A stretch of DNA of 43,070 bases, from NCBI GenBank assembly GCA_025358295.1, contig JANYJY010000012.1:1-43070 (forward strand), given 5' to 3'. The position numbers and the translations under genes are program-made. Source of the DNA: Gammaproteobacteria bacterium. GTDB taxonomy: Bacteria > Pseudomonadota > Gammaproteobacteria > Steroidobacterales > Steroidobacteraceae. The notes below the pieces were generated by a model, which saw only the letters and a program-made list of their open reading frames with translations, was not told the DNA's origin and did no database searches. This document shows positions 16,328 through 24,797 of the stretch, in pieces. Numbering within the stretch: the stretch's first letter is position 1; every line of letters begins with the position of its first letter.

Positions 16328-18292
16328 TTAGGGAGCCTGCGATGCGCGAGCGAGCGCAGGACGCAGCCTGGCCTGGTGTGCGGCGAGAAACGCAGCGGCG
16401 GCGCCTGCGTCGCTGATCACCGGACTTGGTGGCAAGGCCTCCAAAAAGACGCGCCCATAAACCTTGGTCTTGAGCCGCGGGTCGCCGATGACGATCACAC
16501 CGAAATCCTCGAAATCTCGAATCAATCGGCCCACCCCTTGCTTGAGGGCCAGCACGGCCTGCGGCAATTGATATTCGAAGAACGGGTTGCCACCGCGGCG
16601 CCGAATGCCCTCCAGGCGCGCCTTCAGCAGAGGGTCGTCGGGCGAGGCAAAGGGCAACTTATCGATGGCAACGATTGAAAGTGCCTCGCCCTTCACGTCC
16701 ACGCCCTCCCAGAAGCTGCCCGTGGCGAGCAGCACCGCATTTCCCAATTCGCGAAAGCGATTGAGCAGAGCCTCGCGGGGTGCCTCGCCTTGCACCAGCA
16801 CCGGAAATGGCGGATTCGGAAATCGTGCCTGCAGCGCGCGCACGCCCTCGCCCAAACCGCGATAGCTGGTGTAGAGCAGGAACGCGCGCCCGCCATTGGC
16901 TTCGAGCAGCGGCGCGCAGACTTCGATGAAGCGCGCGGCGAACGCCGGGTCCTGCGGCTGCGGCATGCGCGGCGGCAGAAAAATGCGCGCTTGCGTGGGA
17001 TAGTCGAAGGGACTGCCGATGCGCAGGGTGCGCGCCTCCGGCAAGCCGATTCTCGCAGAAAAATGTGAGAAATCCTCGCCGATGGCCAAGGTCGCGGAGG
17101 TGAACACCCAGGCGCAGGGACGCGATTCCACGTATTCCCTGAGCCGTTCGGCAATCTCGAACGGCGTGTACTGCAACACCAAGCCGGCGGTGCTGGCATC
17201 GACCCAACGCAAGCCCGTGTCGTCCGACATCTCGGCAAGAGCCGCGAGCGAATTGGCCAAGGCGCCGGCGCGACGGCCGCAGTTCGCGAGTCCGGCCCCC
17301 GCGCCGAGACCCTCGAGTTGAGTGGCGATTGCCCCCAACGCCGTCTCCAGTTCCGGCAGCACATCCAGAAAAGCGTCCGGCAGGCTGGCCCAGTCGTAGC
17401 GGCCCTGTCCCCGCTGCAAGCCATGCCTCAGTTCCTCGAGCTTCGACTCGACATCGATGACGGCCTGCGCGACAGCCGTCGAGCGAACGCCGGCGTTCGT
17501 CAACTCGGCCGGAATATCGCGCATCAGCAGTTGCACTTGGCGCACCGACCAGACTCGACCGAAGAACTGCGCGGCGATGTCCGGGACTTGATGCGCTTCG
17601 TCAAGAATCACCGCCTGGGCGCCCGGCAATAAATCCCCAAATCCCTCATCCTTGAGCGCCAGATCGGCGAGCAACAAATGATGATTGACGACCACGATGT
17701 CGGCCGCCTGCGCATTGCGTCGCGCCTCGAACACATGGCAGCGTGAAAACTGCGGACATTCCGAGCCCAGGCAGTTTTCCCTAGTGGAGGTGATTTGCGG
17801 CCACACCGAGGACTGTTCCGGCAAATCAGTGAGCTCGGATAAGTCGCCCGCCTGTGTCGTCGCAGCCCAGCGCACCACGCGCGCCAGCGTGCGGGTGACG
17901 CCGCGCTCGCCGCCCAAAAGGGACCCCTGGCTGGAGGCGAGTTCCATGCGATGTCGGCAAAGATAATTGGTGCGGCCTTTCAGCAAGGCTATTTTGACCG
18001 GTAAGCCCAGCGCGCCCGCCAGCAGCGGAACATCGCGGCGAAATAACTGGTCCTGCAGGGTGCGAGTGCCGGTGGAGATGATCACACTGCGCCCAGATAA
18101 CAGAGCCGGAACCAGGTAGGCAAAGGTCTTGCCGGTGCCGGTGCCGGCTTCGACGATCAGCGGTTCGAGCCGCGCCAGCGCGGCGCCCACGGCCTTGGCC
18201 ATGGCAGCCTGCTCAGGACGATACAAATATCCCGGCAGCACACGCGCCAGCGGCCCGTCGGCATTGAAGACATCGCGGTAATCGCCGTTCAT
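16328..18292 (-). CDS. DinG/YoaA-family Fe-S DNA helicase
   Basis: 654 residues. Walker A is EAGTGTGKT (48-56), with STGTRTLQDQL, a DEAH box (VILDEAHQVPDIA) and C-terminal helicase motifs ATGSFWEGVDVKG and QGVGRLIRD. Four cysteines between motifs I and II (NYLC near 113, then ENC, SEC and SRC) fit the XPD/DinG iron-sulfur cluster. The length and RTNYLC/LGSECP pattern point to YoaA rather than DinG proper. Such superfamily-2 helicases unwind DNA 5' to 3' and act in replication-fork repair. It lies in a tight row with a 3-bp gap to each neighbour, next to tsaB as in many gammaproteobacteria. Confidence 0.92.
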   Translation of the reverse strand: MNGDYRDVFNADGPLARVLPGYLYRPEQAAMAKAVGAALARLEPLIVEAGTGTGKTFAYLVPALLSGRSVIISTGTRTLQDQLFRRDVPLLAGALGLPVKIALLKGRTNYLCRHRMELASSQGSLLGGERGVTRTLARVVRWAATTQAGDLSELTDLPEQSSVWPQITSTRENCLGSECPQFSRCHVFEARRNAQAADIVVVNHHLLLADLALKDEGFGDLLPGAQAVILDEAHQVPDIAAQFFGRVWSVRQVQLLMRDIPAELTNAGVRSTAVAQAVIDVESKLEELRHGLQRGQGRYDWASLPDAFLDVLPELETALGAIATQLEGLGAGAGLANCGRRAGALANSLAALAEMSDDTGLRWVDASTAGLVLQYTPFEIAERLREYVESRPCAWVFTSATLAIGEDFSHFSARIGLPEARTLRIGSPFDYPTQARIFLPPRMPQPQDPAFAARFIEVCAPLLEANGGRAFLLYTSYRGLGEGVRALQARFPNPPFPVLVQGEAPREALLNRFRELGNAVLLATGSFWEGVDVKGEALSIVAIDKLPFASPDDPLLKARLEGIRRRGGNPFFEYQLPQAVLALKQGVGRLIRDFEDFGVIVIGDPRLKTKVYGRVFLEALPPSPVISDAGAAAAFLAAHQARLRPALARASQAP

Positions 18293-18295
18293 CGG

Positions 18296-18796
18296 CTAAT
18301 CGACCAGAGTACGAAAACGGACGAACGCCACCGAGTTGGGCTTCAAGTTGTTTTTCAATTGCCAGCGGATGTCGGTGTAGTCCGCGGCGACTGCAGCCCG
18401 CAGCGTCCCGCCGGGGCCCTTCACCTTCAGTTTCTCAGCGCGCTCGAAACTGTGGCCGCCGTCGACGGAATAACTCACCTCAGCGCCGGGACCCACCGCG
18501 GAGTCCGCGACATAGCGCATGTGCTCGGGGATGGGATGCGCAATGAGGGGAGCTTCCAGGGTAGTCGATCCGGTATTGCGCACTTCCAGCGTGTATATCA
18601 CCCGATCGCCTGGGACCACGCGGTCGGCAGGTACCAGTTTGACCATCTCCCGGCCGTTCACCACGGCCTTCGATTCCACTTCGGCAATTGACCTGACCAC
18701 AAGCGGATTCTCGGCCGCCTGTACAGCGGCGGTCGCAGCCAGCCAGAGGGACAAAATTGCCACGCAAGATAGTGTAATCGCAGGGTTTTTACTCAT
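18296..18796 (-). CDS. Secreted protein with a DUF11-like domain
   Basis: 166 residues from the ATG at 18796, chosen because a signal peptide (ending VQAAEN) then begins immediately; an ATG at 18829 would add 11 residues. The mature part reads as one beta-sandwich of the DUF11/conserved-repeat type: VPGDRVIYTLEVRNTGSTTLEAPLIAHPIPEHMRYV, followed by SVDGGHSFERAEKL. Such domains occur in bacterial surface and periplasmic proteins; the function of single-domain forms is not known. It lies 3 bp before the helicase gene and may lead the helicase-tsaB transcript. There is no lipobox. Confidence 0.75.
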   Translation of the reverse strand: MSKNPAITLSCVAILSLWLAATAAVQAAENPLVVRSIAEVESKAVVNGREMVKLVPADRVVPGDRVIYTLEVRNTGSTTLEAPLIAHPIPEHMRYVADSAVGPGAEVSYSVDGGHSFERAEKLKVKGPGGTLRAAVAADYTDIRWQLKNNLKPNSVAFVRFRTLVD

Positions 18797-18978
18797 AGTC
18801 TCGACACATTGTAAAGTATTCAGAATCAATTACTTACGGAAAAATACATAACGCCGCCGCATGATTGCGAAAAGAGACAGCGCTGTCGCAATTTCATTAC
18901 CTGTTCCCACTTGGCGACAGCGCCGAGCATCTGTCATTCTTCGCGGTCTGATCACACTTAGCTCGTAAGGACCGCCCT
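18797..18978. promoter_or_regulatory. Divergent control region before pckG
   Basis: 182 bp between the minus-strand secreted-protein gene and pckG. A 12-bp palindrome GACAGCGCTGTC lies at 18876-18887, nested in TTGCGA (18865-18870) and TCGCAA (18886-18891). The decamer GCGACAGCGC also occurs again at about 18915-18924 on the plus strand. These are candidate binding sites for an unidentified regulator. AAGGA lies before the pckG ATG. Confidence 0.4.
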
Positions 18979-20763
18979 ATGGCCACTGCGCCCCAGCATG
19001 TCAGTTCGCTTGCTTCCATGAATCGCGAAGTCTCTGCATGGGTCGATGAGGTGGCGCAACTAACGCAGCCGGATCATATCTACTGGTGCGATGGCAGCCA
19101 GTCAGAATTCCAAAGTTTGCAGCGCGATTTAGTCGCCTCGAAAGAATTGCTGGCATTGAACCCGCAAAGTTTCCCGGGCTGTGTGCTGTCGCGCTCGAAT
19201 CCATCCGACGTGGCGCGGGTGGAGCATCTGACTTTCGTTTGCACTCAAAACAAGGAAGATGCGGGCCCCAACAACAATTGGATCGCCCCGGCCCAGGCGC
19301 ATGCCCAGATGAACGCCTTGTTCGCCGGCTGCATGAAGGGCCGCACTCTATACGTCGTCCCTTACTGCATGGGACCGATCGACTCCCCCTTCTCTCGTTG
19401 CGGCGTGGAAATCACCGACAGTGCCTATGTGGTGCTCAACATGCAGCTCATGACGCGCATGGGGCACGCGGCGCTGGAACGCATCACGCGCGACGGCAGT
19501 TTCGTGCGCGGGCTGCACTCCACCGGCGAGCTCGATCCGAAGCGCCGCTTCATCATGCAGTTCCCCGAAGAGCTGTCGATACAGAGCTTCGGCTCAGGCT
19601 ACGGCGGCAACGCCCTGCTCGGAAAGAAATGCCATGCCCTGCGCATTGCTAGCTGGCAGGCGCGCACCGAAGGTTGGCTGGCCGAGCACATGCTCATTGT
19701 CGGCATCGAGAATCCCCAGGGCGAAATTCATTACTTGGCGTGCGCCTTTCCCTCCGCCTGCGGCAAAACTAACTTAGCCATGTTGATTCCGCCCGCCGGT
19801 TACAAGGGTTGGAAGGTCTGGACCGTGGGCGATGACATCGCCTGGCTGCACCCGGGCAAGGACGGACGGCTATACGCCATCAATCCGGAGTCGGGCTACT
19901 TTGGCGTGGTGCCCGGCACCAACGCGAAGACCAATCGCAATGCCTACGACATGATTCGCCGCGACACCATATTCACCAATGTCGCGCTGACCGCCGACAA
20001 TCAGCCCTGGTGGGAGGGACTGACCGAGGGTAAGCCGGTCACGGACTGGCAGGGCCGGCCCTACGATCCCCAGAACGGACCGGCCGCGCACCCGAACTCT
20101 CGGTTCACGGTAGCGGCGAAACAGAATACCTGTTATTCGAAGTTAGCCGACGCGCCGGGCGGGGTACCGATTTCCGCCATCATTTTCGGCGGGCGCCGCC
20201 GTAACTTGGCACCTCTGGTGTATCAAGCCCGCAATTGGCTGCATGGCGTACTGGTGGGCGCCGGAGTCGCCTCCGAGACCACGGCTGCGGCCACCGATGC
20301 CGTCGGCATCGTGCGTCGCGACCCCATGGCCATGAAGCCCTTCGCCGGCTACAACTTCGGCGACTACTGGGCGCATTGGATCAATGTCGGCGCCAAACTC
20401 AAGTCGCCGCCGCAAATTTTCCACGTCAATTGGTTCCGTCAAAATGACGCCGGGAAATTCCTATGGCCGGGATTCGGCGAGAATCTGCGGGTGCTGCGTT
20501 GGATCATCGATCGCTGCAAGGGAAAAGCCAAGGCACGCGATACCGCCATCGGCCATCTGCCTGACTCCGCCGACTTGGACCTTGAGGGGCTCGATATTGC
20601 GGCGGGCGCGCTCGACGAACTGCTGGCGGTGAGTCCGGCACTGTGGGCGGAGGAATTCAACGGTATCGAAAAGTACTTCGGGGAATTCGGCGACCGCGTG
20701 CCGCTGGCGCTCAAGGCGGAACTGAAGAACGCGCAGGAGCGGGTTCACTCCTCGCAGGCGTAG
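18979..20763 (+). CDS. pckG: Phosphoenolpyruvate carboxykinase (GTP)
   Basis: 594 residues, typical for the GTP-dependent class. It makes phosphoenolpyruvate from oxaloacetate with GTP, feeding gluconeogenesis in the cytosol. The P-loop FPSACGKTNLAML (about 257-269) with the reactive cysteine, the metal-binding VGDDIAWLHPG, the omega-loop area and the NTP contacts WFRQNDAGKFLWPGFGEN are clear. The start ATGGCC is preceded by AAGGA. Its last 19 bases overlap the convergent cyclase-FHA gene on the other strand. Confidence 0.97.
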   Translation: MATAPQHVSSLASMNREVSAWVDEVAQLTQPDHIYWCDGSQSEFQSLQRDLVASKELLALNPQSFPGCVLSRSNPSDVARVEHLTFVCTQNKEDAGPNNNWIAPAQAHAQMNALFAGCMKGRTLYVVPYCMGPIDSPFSRCGVEITDSAYVVLNMQLMTRMGHAALERITRDGSFVRGLHSTGELDPKRRFIMQFPEELSIQSFGSGYGGNALLGKKCHALRIASWQARTEGWLAEHMLIVGIENPQGEIHYLACAFPSACGKTNLAMLIPPAGYKGWKVWTVGDDIAWLHPGKDGRLYAINPESGYFGVVPGTNAKTNRNAYDMIRRDTIFTNVALTADNQPWWEGLTEGKPVTDWQGRPYDPQNGPAAHPNSRFTVAAKQNTCYSKLADAPGGVPISAIIFGGRRRNLAPLVYQARNWLHGVLVGAGVASETTAAATDAVGIVRRDPMAMKPFAGYNFGDYWAHWINVGAKLKSPPQIFHVNWFRQNDAGKFLWPGFGENLRVLRWIIDRCKGKAKARDTAIGHLPDSADLDLEGLDIAAGALDELLAVSPALWAEEFNGIEKYFGEFGDRVPLALKAELKNAQERVHSSQA

Positions 20764-21656
20764 CGAATCACCTGCGAGGAATTGCTGTCCGGCGCCTTGC
20801 CGAGACCGATCAATCCCTCGCCGCGAATGTGCATTGAGTCACGGCGCACGAAGGCCTCTTCGCCGTCCTTGCCGAGCACAAAGGTGCCGTTCGTGCTTTG
20901 GTCAACGAGCATGAATTTATTGCGGTTGATCTCCACGCGCGCATGCAGGCGCGAGATGAGATTGCCTTTCACAACCAGATCGTTTTCTTCGGCGCGGCCG
21001 ATGGTGATATTCGTTCGGCCGTCGGTCACCAGAACTTCCTGCCCCTGGTAGCGCAAACGCATCCGCGTCGTCTTGTGGCCCCGGTCCCGTTCGCGGGCGC
21101 TGATCGCAATCGCCGGCACCATGCTGGTGATATCCTCGGTCTGCCATAGCACCTCGAACAGGGCCACTTCACTACTGCGCCCTTTCAAGGTGGCCATGTC
21201 GATCTGCCGCACCGACGCGCGCCAGTCGCTCGACAGTCGCTCGACCATGGTGGCCGTGGTGATGATCTGGCTGGCCTTGGCCTGGCTGGTCATGCGGTTC
21301 GCCGTATGCACGGCGGATCCGAAGATATCCCGGTTCTCCAGCATCACCGGGCCGAAGTTGCAGCCGATGCGAATGGCCACGGTCTGTTCATCGACCTTGA
21401 GCTGGGGGTGCAGAGTGATCTGCTTTTGCATCTGCGCCGCGGCATTGAGGGCGTCGTCGGCCGTCGGGAAGGTCGCCATGACCTCATCTCCCATGGTCTT
21501 GATCACCGTGCCGTGATTTTGCTCGGTCGCCGCCCGCATCACATCGATGCAGATGCCAACCATGTCGCGCGCGCGCAGGTCGCCGAGGAGTTCATACAGC
21601 TTGGTGCTGCCGACCACGTCGGCGAATACGATGGCGACTTCTATTTCTTTGCCCAT
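20745..21656 (-). CDS. Class III nucleotidyl cyclase-like domain fused to an FHA domain
   Basis: 303 residues, no membrane segment. Residues 1-165 form a class III cyclase domain: the first metal Asp is in IVFADVVGSTKLYE, and KTMGDEVMATF carries the second Asp and the substrate-specifying Lys. The RDIFGSAVHTANRM segment keeps the substrate Asp and transition-state Arg but has His where the family has Asn (V-N-x-A-x-R). Residues about 205-295 form an FHA domain with IGRAEENDLVV, SRLHARV and NGTFVL, which binds phosphothreonine peptides. It may make a cyclic nucleotide, or be a degenerate cyclase acting as a sensor; the His substitution makes activity uncertain. The gene is convergent with pckG and overlaps it by 19 bp. 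Confidence 0.88.
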   Translation of the reverse strand: MGKEIEVAIVFADVVGSTKLYELLGDLRARDMVGICIDVMRAATEQNHGTVIKTMGDEVMATFPTADDALNAAAQMQKQITLHPQLKVDEQTVAIRIGCNFGPVMLENRDIFGSAVHTANRMTSQAKASQIITTATMVERLSSDWRASVRQIDMATLKGRSSEVALFEVLWQTEDITSMVPAIAISARERDRGHKTTRMRLRYQGQEVLVTDGRTNITIGRAEENDLVVKGNLISRLHARVEINRNKFMLVDQSTNGTFVLGKDGEEAFVRRDSMHIRGEGLIGLGKAPDSNSSQVIRYACEE

Positions 21657-21734
21657 TTTAGGCCATTATACTTAATCTGGCGTCCGCTTCGTCAGGCGTT
21701 TGATCTCGGGTTAGGTGCCCGGTAAGGTACCCCG

Positions 21735-22793
21735 TTAGGCGGCAATCCCCTGATTTAGGATGGGAAGCGCCGAATACAGCGTTTCGGGCACCGCATCGGG
21801 GCGTGCGGCAACCTCGGACAGGAACCGCCGCCAGGCCCGTGCACCCTCGCGGCCCGCCATTAATCCGTGCATATGCCGCGTGATCGAATGCAGCCGAATG
21901 CCACGCCGGGCGCAGACTTTGGCATAGGCAACGACCCGCTCGATTATCTCCCGCGGTTCAGGGACGGCCCGCCCGGGGTCGATCATGGCCTGGTGCAATT
22001 CCGCCAGCAGCGCCGGCCGATGGTAGATGGCCCGACCCAACATGACGCCATCGAGCCCCGACGCGACATGGTTGCGGGTCTCGGCCACCTGTGACAAGCC
22101 GCCGTTCAATATCACAGTCAGCTCCGGCCGCTCGCGCTTCAACCTGTGCACATACTCGTATTTAAGCGGCGGAATTTCGCGATTCTCCTTGGGCGAGAGG
22201 CCCCCGAGAATCGCCGCGCGCGCGTGGACGATGAGCGCATCGATGCCGGTGCCGGAAACCGCATCGACAAAGGCGCTGAAGAATTCGTAGTCATCGCGAT
22301 CATCGATGCCGATGCGGCATTTCACGGTCACGGGCAATGCCGTCGCGTCGCGCAGCGCCCGGACGCAATCCGCGACCAAGGCCGGCTTGAGCATGAGGCA
22401 GGCGCCGAAGGCGCCATTCTTGACCCGGTCGCTCGGGCAGCCCACATTCAAATTGATTTCGACAAAGCCCGCCGCCGTGCCGATCTTCGCAGCCGCCGCC
22501 AGTTCCTTCGGATCGCAGCCCCCCAATTGCAGCGCGACGGGATGTTCGGCGGGGCCGTGCTCGAGCAGGCGGCGCGCATCACCGCGCAGCAGCGCCGTCG
22601 ACACGATCATTTCCGTGTACAGCAAGGCAGCGGGCGAAAACAGGCGATGGACATAACGGCAGTGGGTATCCGTCCAATCCATCATCGGCGCAACTGCGAT
22701 CCGCCGATCGATAAAAGCACTGCTCTTCTCGACAGAATTACCTGCTTTTCTAGAGTTGTCCGCTCCGGGCGGTTGTGCGGTTTGCATGCGCAT
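21735..22793 (-). CDS. dusA: tRNA-dihydrouridine(20/20a) synthase DusA
   Basis: 352 residues. An FMN-dependent TIM-barrel enzyme reducing uridine in the tRNA D-loop. RRIAVAPMMDWTDTHCRYVHR is the DusA N-terminal signature, and catalytic C119 is in NLNVGCPSDRV with the family-typical FGACLM following. VHARAAILGGLSPKENREIPPL is specific to DusA over DusB/C. The start may be the ATG at 22793 or the next at 22787; either leaves a 25-30 residue tail before the barrel. It stands alone on the minus strand. Confidence 0.95.
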   Translation of the reverse strand: MRMQTAQPPGADNSRKAGNSVEKSSAFIDRRIAVAPMMDWTDTHCRYVHRLFSPAALLYTEMIVSTALLRGDARRLLEHGPAEHPVALQLGGCDPKELAAAAKIGTAAGFVEINLNVGCPSDRVKNGAFGACLMLKPALVADCVRALRDATALPVTVKCRIGIDDRDDYEFFSAFVDAVSGTGIDALIVHARAAILGGLSPKENREIPPLKYEYVHRLKRERPELTVILNGGLSQVAETRNHVASGLDGVMLGRAIYHRPALLAELHQAMIDPGRAVPEPREIIERVVAYAKVCARRGIRLHSITRHMHGLMAGREGARAWRRFLSEVAARPDAVPETLYSALPILNQGIAA

Positions 22794-23084
22794 GTGAAGC
22801 AGTCTACTGGTTGCCGAGGAGACAGAGAAGATACAGGCATAGCCGACCCCATTACATGACGTTTAGTCGACATATGTTGGGTCCGTAGCCGGACATGGCA
22901 ATCGGCGCCCGCTATAGCGCCCTGGGCAATTCCATTACCGACAACACGGACATCGTCGACTGTAGAATTTGTGCGTTTGCACGAAATTTCACGATTGACT
23001 TCGCCACCGACGCTCAGAAATAAAACTCCGCGGCCCCCGGTCTATTAGCCGACCACACACTTTTGGCTTCAATGGGAACCCGCC
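22794..23084. other. Divergent gap between dusA and the EF-hand gene
   Basis: 291 bp with no gene seen. It should hold the dusA promoter on the minus strand and the EF-hand gene promoter on the plus strand, but no strong -35/-10 pair, riboswitch or repeat stood out. Confidence 0.4.
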
Positions 23085-23585
23085 ATGAACAAATCACATT
23101 CGATTCGACCGGCGATATTGATAACTTGCGCGTTGGCGCTCGGCTACTCCGCTGTTTCCTTCGCGGAGGATATGGTGTCATTTGCCACCGGTGGCTATGC
23201 CAGCGGCCTGCGCAGCGAAGCACTGATGCACAAGATGGACACGAACGGCGACGGCATGGTGTCCAAGTCCGAATGGCTGGACTACCAGGACAAGATATTT
23301 GCCATGCTGGATAAGAATAAGACCGGCAAGCTGGATGCGAAAACATTCATCAGCGCCGACGGCGGTGATATTGCCTCGTTCGCCACCGGCGGCTACGCAC
23401 GCGGCCTGCGCACAGCGGAGATGATGCACAAGATCGACAGCGACGCGGACGGCACGATCTCACATGAGGAATACATCGCGTATCAGTCCAAAATATTCGA
23501 CATGATGGACACGAGCACGACCCACAAAGGCATGCTGAGCAAGAACGAAGTGATGTTTGCGACGGGTGGCAACAATCGCCAATAG
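23085..23585 (+). CDS. Secreted EF-hand protein with an internal duplication
   Basis: 166 residues with a signal peptide (about 1-27, ending SFA). The mature protein is two copies of one unit (31-90 and 97-157). Each starts with SFATGGYA-x-GLR (32-43 and 98-109), a short motif also echoed by FATGG at 158-162. Each unit has a canonical EF-hand loop (DTNGDGMVSKSE 52-63; DSDADGTISHEE 118-129) and a weaker one (76-87, ending in Thr; 142-155, with an insertion). Calcium binding in the periplasm or outside the cell is likely. The FATGGYA element is not one I can assign. There are no close neighbours on its strand. Confidence 0.85.
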   Translation: MNKSHSIRPAILITCALALGYSAVSFAEDMVSFATGGYASGLRSEALMHKMDTNGDGMVSKSEWLDYQDKIFAMLDKNKTGKLDAKTFISADGGDIASFATGGYARGLRTAEMMHKIDSDADGTISHEEYIAYQSKIFDMMDTSTTHKGMLSKNEVMFATGGNNRQ

Positions 23586-23631
23586 GCACTTTTTTTGTCC
23601 GGGCCGGCGGCGCCCAGCTGCCGGCTCGCGT

Positions 23632-24723
23632 CTAAAATCCCAGCGTCAATTGCGGTCCATCGGGAATGGGCGGTCGGAACAAATGAGTAGGCAGATCGTG
23701 GCGGCTTTCGCGCGCCTCATCGAAACCGCATCTGCGCCTAGCCAGTTCGAATCGGGTGCGCAGCAGCTCAGCATAGGCGCCCGTGCCCACCATGCGGCGG
23801 CCGAATTCGGCATCGTAATCCTTGCCGCCCCGCGCTTGATTGATGAGCGACATGACATGCTTGGCGCGATCCGGGTAGTGTTCGTCCAGCCAATCGCGGA
23901 ACAGAATTTTTACTTCGTGGGGAAGGCGCAGCAGAACATAGCCCGCGCTGTCGGCGCCGGCATCCTTGGCCGCAGCCAGGATGGCTTCCATTTCGTGGTC
24001 GGTTATCGCGGGGATCACGGGCGCCACCAGCACGCCCACGGGAATTCCGGCATCGGCCAATTGCCGCATCACCCGCAGGCGTGCCTGTGGCGATGCCGCC
24101 CTCGGCTCGAGCGTGCGCTTGATGTCGTCGGTCAACGAGGTGATGCTCAGCATCACCGACACCAGACCATCTTTCGCAAGATCCGCCAGCAGGTCCAGGT
24201 CGCGCAAGATGAGCGCGCCCTTGGTCACGATGGTGACGGGGTGCCGGCAGCGCGTCAGCACGCCGAGAATGCCGCGTGTCACCTCCAGTCGCTTTTCCAG
24301 AGGTTGGTAGCCATCGGTGTTGATACCTAGGGCAATGGGCTTGCAGACGTACTTGGGTTTGGCGAGTTCGGCCTCGAGAATCTTGACGGCGTCCGATTTG
24401 TAAAAGAGCTTGGTCTCGAAATCCAGCCCCGGGGAGTGGCCCAGATAGGCATGCGTCGGGCGGGCAAAACAATACACGCAGCCATGACTGCAACCGCGAT
24501 AGGGATTGATGGATTGATCGAACCCGACGTCGGGCGAATTATTGGTGGTGATCACGCTGCGCGCGCGATCAGGGAGAACCGTTTCGTTCAAGCGCTCGAC
24601 AATCTCGTCCTCGTACCAGCCGTCATGCGTTTGTTCGAGCGACAACGAGTCAAAACGCACGGCCGGATTGGAGACCGCGCCGCGGCCCTTGAATGCCTGA
24701 TGTCCGATGAACTTTCGCGCCAT
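23632..24723 (-). CDS. PA0069-family radical SAM protein
   Basis: 363 residues. The iron-sulfur motif is C78-x3-C82-x2-C85 (GCSHGCVYC), preceded by FDQSINPYRG, a pattern of the PA0069/Rv2578c group related to spore photoproduct lyase-like radical SAM proteins. It continues with VTIVTKGALILRDLDLL, SITSLTDDIKRTLEPRAASPQARL and GVLVAPVIPAITDHE. The family is widespread but the reaction is not established. It is transcribed convergently to the EF-hand gene and follows the response-regulator gene on the same strand after a dyad at 24758-24788. Confidence 0.9.
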   Translation of the reverse strand: MARKFIGHQAFKGRGAVSNPAVRFDSLSLEQTHDGWYEDEIVERLNETVLPDRARSVITTNNSPDVGFDQSINPYRGCSHGCVYCFARPTHAYLGHSPGLDFETKLFYKSDAVKILEAELAKPKYVCKPIALGINTDGYQPLEKRLEVTRGILGVLTRCRHPVTIVTKGALILRDLDLLADLAKDGLVSVMLSITSLTDDIKRTLEPRAASPQARLRVMRQLADAGIPVGVLVAPVIPAITDHEMEAILAAAKDAGADSAGYVLLRLPHEVKILFRDWLDEHYPDRAKHVMSLINQARGGKDYDAEFGRRMVGTGAYAELLRTRFELARRRCGFDEARESRHDLPTHLFRPPIPDGPQLTLGF

Positions 24724-24757
24724 GACGAAACTGTACGCGTCGGCCTAATTCCCGTAA

Positions 24758-24788
24758 ATACAGTAGTCAGGGTCGCCGACTACTGTAT
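24758..24788. repeat. 11-bp inverted repeat between response regulator and radical SAM genes
   Basis: atacagtagtc (24758-24768) and its exact complement (24778-24788) surround a 9-base spacer, just after the response-regulator stop and 35 bp before the radical SAM start. On the minus strand only a few T follow, so it is either a weak terminator or a protein-binding dyad for the radical SAM promoter. Confidence 0.5.
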
Positions 24789-24797
24789 ATCGTCCGA

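Noticed and set aside
23586-23631. Terminator with a seven-T run after the EF-hand gene
   Set aside because: The T-run comes before the GC-rich inverted repeat on the plus strand, and only a 4-bp stem lies ahead of it. The order is wrong for an intrinsic terminator.
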